This document shows positions 57,140 through 64,000 of a stretch of DNA of 64,000 nucleotides, piece after piece. The stretch comes from Tolypeutes matacus (Eukaryota; Chordata; Mammalia; Cingulata; Chlamyphoridae), in contig JAKSZT010054568.1 in NCBI GenBank assembly GCA_026826555.1, positions 9,019,318 through 9,083,317 of the forward strand, given 5' to 3'. The notes beneath the pieces are model-generated. The model did not search any database. It was given only the letters and a program-made list of their open reading frames with translations, and was not told the DNA's origin. Numbering within the stretch: position 1 is the stretch's first letter; every line of letters starts with the position of its first letter. A program made the translations under genes and the position numbers.

Positions 57140-57335
57140 TGTAACAGGCCTGCACGCCTGATCTATGGCAGCTCTTACTATAATTTGTTACAATTTTGTT
57201 CTCCAACTGTCTCCCCAGCCAGACTCTGCGCTCCCCAAGTGAACAAGCTATTACTCATCTCTTCCTGCCCAGTGTCTGGAAAAATGGCTCTTGACAACAA
57301 GTGGGCATCGATACATTTGTGAAACAAGCTAAAGA
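57140..57335 (+). repeat. L2 3' end, sense
   Basis: 'ctgatctatggcagctctta', 'ttctccaactgtctccccag', 'cctgcccagtgtctgg' and 'gacaacaagtgggcatcgat' follow L2 order. Confidence 0.6.
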
Positions 57336-57754
57336 TGAATCACCTTTTCAGTAATAATAAAAACTTACCCAATAGAACTGAATCAAAGGAACTGCTGAAC
57401 TTTCCTCTTGGAAAGCGCGTCTCCTGATCCGTGGTCTTACACCACGTCTTTCACTATGTCTAAGCCACTGACTGAGCCTCCAATTTATTAAGGTGGAATT
57501 TGAAGTGAGAATGTGGATTGTTCTTTGTGACATTCATATTAAGGTTTGCATCAGCATTCAATATGCTGGCACGACATTATGGGTAGTTAGTCATTTGTTC
57601 ATGTTTGGTGCTGAAGCTTTACTACCTATATAAAGTCAAAAGGGAAAACATATCATGGAAGAATAATCATTTTGAAACATTTGGGTATTTCCTTCCTATT
57701 AGCATTCCCATTCCCAAACACATGTTTATATATTTGCATAGCAAGCTAGCTAGC

Positions 57755-58395
57755 TGGACTCAGCTGCCAAAAGATGGCCATGCCTTAATCTCCAGAAAAT
57801 GTGAATATCTTACCTTAAGTCAAAAGAGACTTTGATGATGTGATTAAATTAAGGACCTTGATATGGGAAGAGTATCCTGTATTTTCCAGGTGGGCCCAAA
57901 GTAGATGCAAGGGTCCTTATAAAAGGAAAATGGGTGGATCAGAATCAGAGGGGAAGACGTGATAATGGAACAAGAGCTTGGAATACTAGAGAGGGCCACA
58001 AGGCGGGGAACAAGGCCAGCTTCAGAAGCTGGAAAAGGCAAGGAGCGAATTCTTCTCCCCCTGGATCAGGGCCTCTTAACCAGGGGTCTGTGAGCTTGAA
58101 TTGAAAAAAAACAAAACACTATTCTTGTGGGGACGTGTTGGTGCAGGTGTGATGTACTTATTAAATAATCCACAGTAGAGTGTGAACTTAGGAAGGGCTC
58201 CATGGTTTTCACTTGACTGGCAAAGGGGTCCATGGAACAGAAAAGGCTAAGAGCCCCTGCTTTAGAGGCTCTCCTCTAGAATAAAGGCAGCTTGTGGGCC
58301 CATTTGGACTTCCGGCCTCCAGAACTGGAAGAGAATAAATTTGGGTTGTTTTAAGCCACCAGTTTGTGGTAATTTGTTACAGCAGTAATAGGACA
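57755..58395 (+). mobile_element. MLT1-like LTR, sense, with hAT insertion
   Basis: Left part: 'tgatgtgattaaattaagga', 'aggtgggcccaaagtagatg' and 'gggtccttataaaaggaaaa'. Right part: 'gacttccggcctccagaact', 'gagaataaatttgggttgtt' and 'aagccaccagtttgtggtaa'. This is the MLT1 order from 5' to 3'. The break at about 58067-58260 is a hAT element. Confidence 0.85.
58067..58260. mobile_element. hAT-type non-autonomous element in the LTR
   Basis: The left end 'cagggcctcttaaccagggg' and right end 'aaaaggctaagagcccctg' are inverted repeats. The 8-bp flanks are only weakly alike (ccctggat and ctttagag), as expected for an old insertion. Confidence 0.7.
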
Positions 58396-58424
58396 TGATA
58401 GATAGATAAATAATGTTCTTTTTA

Positions 58425-58450
58425 AATATATGTGTGTGTGTGTATATATA
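58425..58450. repeat. (TG)n(TA)n microsatellite
   Basis: 'atgtgtgtgtgtgtatatat' just left of an antisense L1 3' end. Confidence 0.85.
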
Positions 58451-58451
58451 T

Positions 58452-59665
58452 TTTATTAGGGAGGTTGTGAACTTGCATAACAATCATGCACATGTGTGTA
58501 ATTTCCATACAACACCCCTCCATCAACACACTACATTGTTATGGAATATTTGTTACACATTATGAGATAATATCATCAGACTATTACCAATAACTATGGT
58601 CTATAGCACACATTTTGTATATTTTTCCATACTTCCCTATTATGAACACAAAGATTATGAATATATCTTTGGCACTGGTACAAAAATATTACAGTATTGC
58701 TGTTAACTATAGCCCATGGGTTACATTAATTGTCTTTTTCCCATGCTTCTCCACATTCTACCACCCTGCAATAGTGACGTACATCTGTTTTAGTTCAAAG
58801 GACATTCTTGCATTTGTACCATCAACCACAATCCTCATCTACCTCTGGGTTCACTGTGTTATTCAGTCCCTAGATTATTCTCTAGCTTTCTTTCAGTTGA
58901 CATTTATATCCCTAGACTACCCTTTTCAGCCACAATCCTATTTATAAACCAGCTGCGTTAGTTCTATTCACTATCATGCGCTACCATCAACTCTATCCAT
59001 TTTCACACTTTTACAATCAAGTTAATGAAAACTTCTACATATATTAAGTATCAGTACTCCATGTCAACCCTCTTCTTATCTCCTAATAACCTATACTCTA
59101 GATTTTAACTCCATGTGTTTATTCTTTGTGTTGAGTTCATATTAGTGAGACCATGCAACATTTGTCTTTTTGCGTCTGGCTTATTTCACTCAGCATAATG
59201 TCTTCAAGGTTCATCCATGTTGTCATATGTGTCCCAATTTCATTTCTTCTTACAGCAGCATAGTATTCCATTGTAGCTATATACCACATTTTGTTTATCC
59301 ATTCATCAGTTGATAGACACTTGGGTTGTTTCTATCTTTTGGCAATTGTGACTAATGCCACTATGAACATCGATGTGGAAATATCTGTTCATGTCACAGT
59401 TTTCAGTTCTTCTGGATATATTCCCAGTAGAGGAATGGCTGGATCATATATGGCAGCTCTATATTTATCTATTTGAGGAACCACCAAACTGTCTGCCACA
59501 AAGGCTGCACCATTTTACACTCCCACCAACAGTGAAGGAGTGTTCTTATTTCTCCACATCCTCTCCAGGATTTATTGTTTTCTGTTTTGTTTTTTTTTTT
59601 GTTTTTTTTTTTTTAATGGCCATTCTATGCAGTTTGAGATGATATCTCATTGTCATTTTTTTGAT
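58452..59665 (-). mobile_element. L1 3' UTR and ORF2 C-terminal part, antisense
   Basis: 58452-59080 is the 3' UTR, similar to 22284-22800 on the other side of the mariner element. 59085-59665 is the ORF2 C-terminal region. Landmarks are 'tttcactcagcataatgtct', 'caaggttcatccatgttgtc', 'tagtattccattgtagctat', 'gaatggctggatcatat' and 'acactcccaccaacagtg'. It ends near a T-rich run (59588-59613). The plus frames here are shadows. Confidence 0.85.
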
Positions 59666-59689
59666 TATTCACTTTTCTTAAAATTTTCA

Positions 59690-59940
59690 AAATATACATA
59701 CAAATATACTAGAGAGAAGGAAACAGAATAGCAGCTACGTATAGCAGGGGAAGCATAGAGAGAGTGAGAGGTGATGAGTTTTGTTTGTTTGTTTTTTGTT
59801 TATTATTATTATTGGAATAATGAAAGTGCTCTAAGAATGATTAGAGTGATGAATGCACAAATATGTAATTACACCAAATACCATTGATTGTACACTTTGG
59901 ATGGATTTATGCTTTATTAATAATGGATCAATAATGTCCT
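59690..59940 (+). mobile_element. Old-type L1 3' UTR, sense
   Basis: 'ggaataatgaaagtgctcta', 'gtgatgaatgcacaaatatg' and 'attgattgtacactttggat' match the old L1 3' UTR type also seen at 36300-36420. It may belong to a second L1 or be part of a rearranged unit with the antisense L1 on its left. Confidence 0.6.
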
Positions 59941-59944
59941 TTTA

Positions 59945-60780
59945 AACACTATTTTCATTGTTGCACAATATTTTCTGTATGCCTGTATCAAAATTTACTG
60001 TAATTATTTATATTACCAATATCACATTGTCATACTCACCTAAGCATCAATTATTTCATTAGAAAAATTCAAAATAATAGGATTTCCTAATCAAGGGATG
60101 AGAAATTTTGAAGGCTTTGTAATACTAATATCAAGCCTGTTTTGACAAAATTCTTCTTTTCTGTTTGGCTTGGATAACTGATATGTTCAATTAGATAAAT
60201 GGTCAGTGATGGGAGAGACTGTGTTCATAGAGGTGCAATACCTGCAACGAGGGATTATCCTGCTGCCTTGTCAACTGCTCAGACAAGGTCAGAGTTGCCC
60301 TCACCTCTGAGTGCCACATGCTGAGTGGGCTATTGGTAAACCAGAACTTTCTCTGGGAAGGGCAGAGCAGGATGGAGAGAGGACTTCAAACCATTTTTCA
60401 TGAAGAAATATTGAAAGAACTGGAATGATTAACTCAGAGAAAAGAAGCTGTGGGGCATACAGGGAAGATATCTTCAAAGACAGAATGCAATACAATGTTG
60501 AAGAGAAATTAATCTTATTCTGTTTTTTCCAAGGTGTGGACATAAGGCAAATGATCAAAAACCATCTCAAAGGAAAAGTGCTATAATACAGTGTTGCCTC
60601 TCTGGTTTCCTTCCTCCCTCAGATCTAGGATCTGAAATTTCTCCCAGCCTCGGTAGTTCTCCATAGCCTTCAAACATATTATTTTTTAAAAACATATTTG
60701 TCAAGAAATGTGAAAGGTATGAGATTTTTAAAAACTGTCAAGAACTGCACAGTGTCTGAGATCTTATCCTTCTTGCAAAC
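59945..60780. other. Unassigned sequence
   Basis: No gene recognised. The stretch up to about 60990 could include the 3' LTR of the ERV on its right, but I could not find its ends. Confidence 0.35.
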
Positions 60781-61010
60781 TAACAAGTTAGACTCTTAAA
60801 GTTTCATGGATGCTCATGAAAGACAGAAGATTCTTGGGTCAAAAAACAAGGTCAGTTTACTACTCTCAGCAGGAGCAGAAGCCAGAGTATCATCATCATC
60901 TTGCACTGGTTCCCAAATTCCAATTCCCACAGGGTGATGAGATCAGGGCCAGGATTCATTACAGGAAAGAAATCCTGGGCTTAGGAAGCTCCAGTCTTTT
61001 ATAATGGTCT

Positions 61011-62690
61011 TTAAGTAAACCTGCTGCAAATGACCTTGAAAAGGTAGTCCAAAACAAAAGCTATGAGTGCCATTGCCCACAGGACAAGCAAAAAGACAAG
61101 AGACAAATTGTCACTCAGTAAGAGCCAGTTCTCCCTCATTTCTCCACCCTCTTAGCTTCTGGTTAATTTTCCCTTGACTTCATCACTACTTCAGTATTCA
61201 TCAGCTACTAATTTATCTGACCAACAGGGGCTGGGAACTACTCCATTAAAATCATCTCATACAACTTTTAATTAAGACTACCAGGAATAGGAAGAAAGAG
61301 CTCAACCTGCAGTACTAACCTCAACCATGTCCCTTGCATTCCCACCCCTAGGATCCCAGATTCAAGCAGTGAAACAAGTCTCATAAACCATCTGAGTCTG
61401 CCTAATGAATCAGCTTGCTTTTTCTTTAGGTTTCTGGATTGACGTTTCCATTTGGCTTGAGGCATTAATCTTGGTACTGCGAGATGTATTTGGGATTACA
61501 CAGATTCCACTTTGTTCTGAAAGTTGGGCGTCTAGAGCAATTCAGCCATCTGTGACACCCCTGGCCAGGAATTGAGCTGGGTGCCTTCTGGGTACAAGGT
61601 GGTGTCTGTCATTGGTCACTTCACCTAAAGTCAGGGGCAATTTCATAACTAACTTTTCTAAATGGACTATTCCATTGTGGGAAAATCTTCCTGAAGAATG
61701 TTCAAAAATAATGAGTCAGTTATTCCTCCAGGAACTTCCTTCCAGTAACCAAGGGAAGCCTCATTTTGGACTGATCTCTGACGTTTTCTAAGGCTTGCAT
61801 GATCTGCCGGTGATGTTTCCCTAAATAACTGATGTTCTTATGATCACCCCTAAGCAGCCAATCAATGTGCTTTGATGATATGTGTTTCCTGGTTTTCAGC
61901 AAGAAGTACAGTCTCCAGGCACATATGGTGGTCAGGAGCACAGGGTGATGGTGCAGCCAGCATGGCCTCCCAGGGAGCGGGCCTTGAAGTTCTAAGTTCA
62001 GTTGGAATAACTGAGACTAGTCCTTCTGTTTTGTGGCACTTCCTGAGGGCAGTCAGTTCAATCTGTCCTGTCTATCCCTGCCACTAGCCCAGTGGCATTT
62101 ATCCTCACCATGGAATATAGAAATGTTGGCAGGTATTTTCAGTGAGAGGTACTGGAGCTGAAGGCATCCCTTGCTGTTTCTACTAGACTTCTCAGTAAGG
62201 TTAATGGGAAAGGTGATCAAGTTATGGTCAGATTTGACCATGTCTGGTGGGAATGGCAGACCTGACAGTCAGTGAAATTTAAGGCTCTTGCAAAGGGTTG
62301 GAGGAGAAGTACCAGAAGAGAGCACTAGCGATGGAGCTGATAGACCAAAAAGTATTCACATCCTCTCTTCCTCACATCTCCCCAGGCCGGAGGTGTTCCA
62401 GCCCCACCTACCAGGGCCATTGCTTTCCTTCCACTTTCTTTTCTCCATGCATCCCACTAAATGCACTCAGAACTTTTGTCTAGAAGGGCCAGGAGCAAGC
62501 ATTTGTATAAAACAACCAGAATTATGTTTGACTCTCCTAGGCCATCTTTTAACTAAGCTGCTGCCTGGAGAAAACACCAGTTACTCTCGCCTAGAGATGC
62601 ATCATACCCAAGGATGGTCAAGATGGACTCCTGAGGGGAACTGTGGGACAGTGATGGAGTAGGAAGCTACAGGTCTCAGTCCCTCCAACA
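61011..62690 (-). pseudogene. ERV2 env remnant with membrane anchor
   Basis: Retroviral env codes for the surface and transmembrane proteins of the virion. The best-preserved parts belong to the transmembrane subunit. At about 61540-61420 the minus frame reads IALDAQLSEQSGICV followed by an Asn/Thr/Ser-rich part. This resembles the region of class I Env where an 'ALD...(E)xGG(V/I)C' pattern precedes the CC motif; here the CC is lost. At 61118-61011 a 35-codon end contains a strongly hydrophobic anchor (about 61110-61035), a KVICSRFT tail and a stop. Stops interrupt the frame at several points, so no full protein can be made. Confidence 0.65.
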
Positions 62691-62704
62691 GAAGTTATTG
62701 TAGT

Positions 62705-63095
62705 TAAGATCTAATATGTACAGAGTATCTTTATGGGACAATAGACAAGTTTAGGTAGTGGATGGTGGTGGTGGTAGCACAAGAGTGTAAATGTAATTAG
62801 CAGCATTTAATTACACATTGCAATATGGTTAAAAGGGGGATATTTTGATTGCTTGTATGTCACTAGAATTTTTAAAAATTGTTTAAATCTACAAAACTGC
62901 ACAACACAGTGAACCTTAAGTTAAATCAAGGACTATAGTTAATAACACAATTATGAAAACATGCTTCCATCACTTGTAACAAGTGTACCGTGCCAATGCA
63001 AGATGTTAATCATAAGGTGTTATATGGGAATCCTGTATTTTATGGAAGATTGTTCTGGTAAACCCACAACTTCTCTAATTAAAGAAAAGTAAGGT
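62705..63095 (+). mobile_element. Young-type L1 3' end, sense
   Basis: 'ttaaaagggggatattttga', 'acacagtgaaccttaagtta', 'acaagtgtaccgtgccaatg' and 'cccacaacttctctaattaa' form the same 3' UTR as 27180-27455 and 44520-44790. A weak duplication 'aggtct.ca' may flank it (about 62659 and 63090). It interrupts ERV2. Confidence 0.8.
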
Positions 63096-63469
63096 CTGCA
63101 AGTCAACATTTTGATATTTGCCATAAGCATGAAGTTTAAGAAAGTTCAAAAGAAATTTAGATGAACTTTAACAAAATTTACAATTAACTAGATTCCTTTT
63201 TCCTATAATGTTGCCTGAGTTTACAATAAAACATTGGCTGTAAAACATGCAAAATTAGGTTAATTTCCATGAGAGAGGGGAGAGGTCTGCAGGAGAGTTA
63301 GGGTTATGGAGCCCTTTAATCACTTTTAACCAGTAAATATGAACACGTTTCTGTGCGTTTCTTCAAGCAGATGGTCTTATTCCTTGAATGATCATGAAAA
63401 CAAATAAAACTAGCTAGCAACAACCAAAAAAGAAATGTAATCCTGAATTTTCAAAGGAGGTCCATGTCG

Positions 63470-63944
63470 CCGCCCACCCCTCTTGCCTTGATCTTACCCA
63501 GGGATCTGGGTAGATGTGGTGATCCCCTGCTGGGGGTGGGCCATTCAGTGACCAACTGCTTTAGCAAGGTGTGTGGACCAGGTGGAGTTGGGGAAGGTAG
63601 ATTCAGAAGTCTTTTGGCATCAGTTGTTTAAGGAAACTTCAAACACTCAACAATGCCATATGCAGAGGATGGTCAGGAGCTTGGAAGTTCCATCACATAA
63701 CTCACCTGTCAGCCCACTGTTGAGTAACTTGTGAGATAAAAGATGCATGACTATCAGACCACAAACAACGCAGAAAGCCAAATGCAAGGCACATATTAGG
63801 TTTAAAGTGCCCCAGCCGGGTGGTTGGAGTTGGCTGATCAGCCTGGAACAGCAGTGCTGTAACCCGAGAGTGGCCTATGTGGAAACACCACCGGAAGAGC
63901 CCAGCGGGGGGGAGGTAAATGGCCTGAGGTAGTTGATCTGCCAC
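63470..63944 (-). pseudogene. ERV2 integrase-like remnant
   Basis: The minus frame at 63702-63944 ends with SDSHASFISQVTQQWADR. This recalls the retroviral integrase core stretch 'SDxGxxF...VxQxWA' that holds the second catalytic Asp. After a stop, the next codons read WNFQAPDHPLHM and then FLKQLMPKD. They recall the following 'HxPYxPQ...NGxLKxxL' part with the catalytic Glu region lost. The match is a pattern from memory; the order relative to env supports it. Confidence 0.5.
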
Positions 63945-64000
63945 AAGTAGGCAGGGCCTCCCCTGCTGTAAGACAAACAGGTCAACTAGACTTGTCCTTG

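Larger units (their letters stand above)
61011..64000 (-). mobile_element. Decayed endogenous retrovirus (ERV2), pol-env, partial
   Basis: On the minus strand the order is an integrase-like part (about 63944-63470) and then env (about 62690-61011), as in a provirus. An L1 3' end at about 62705-63095 splits them. The right side runs off the window and the LTR at the left could not be delimited. There are many stops and frameshifts. Confidence 0.6.

Noticed and set aside
62288..62662. 124-codon plus frame
   Set aside because: It is the antisense shadow of the ERV2 env region.

Overview
This is non-coding mammalian DNA with no recognisable host protein-coding exon, tRNA or rRNA. The source is most likely an armadillo, probably Dasypus. 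Two repeat families point there: tRNA-derived DAS-type SINEs (6435-6614, 14139-14236 and a dimer at 37850-38084), and a young L1 subfamily whose 3' end recurs many times in both orientations. The short open frames fall into three groups: pieces of transposable elements, chance frames in GC-rich sequence, and antisense shadows.

Layout. 1-8 kb: sparse old repeats (MIR, an MLT1-like LTR, a rearranged L1, one DAS-SINE). 8.9-13.5 kb: old LINE sequence in both orientations. 14-19.6 kb: mostly unassigned sequence with GC-rich blocks, a purine tract, a solo LTR (18256-18684) and a compact CpG-island-like block (about 19070-19440). 19.7-36.4 kb: a dense nest of transposons. It holds an antisense L1 with ORF1 and a tandemly repeated 3' UTR, interrupted by a mariner element (21036-22281). 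Next to it is a sense L1 (24815-27455). A second sense L1 (27460-36420) is split by three insertions: a provirus with both LTRs (28180-33786), an L1 3'-end fragment (34430-34703) and a solo LTR (35862-36293). 36.4-48.8 kb: unassigned sequence with a DAS-SINE dimer, MIR and L2 pieces, an MLT-like LTR and a MaLR LTR plus internal region (about 41120-42915). 48.8-59.9 kb: an old L1 carrying a hAT element, a 5'-inverted L1 with target-site duplication (50165-51766), an MLT1-like LTR carrying a hAT element, and an antisense L1. 60.9-64 kb: a second, decayed endogenous retrovirus on the minus strand (integrase-like, then env), split by an L1 3' end and running off the window.

The elements do not form a functional system together. 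What can be read is the order in which they were inserted. Every viral and transposase frame carries stops, frameshifts or lost catalytic residues. I found no convincing new biological system. The features most worth a second look are a perfect 19-bp hairpin (38826-38871), a 136-codon open frame in the leader of the first provirus, the substituted catalytic residues of the mariner copy, the tandem L1 3' UTR and the orphan CpG island. Family names come from remembered consensus patterns, not a database search.
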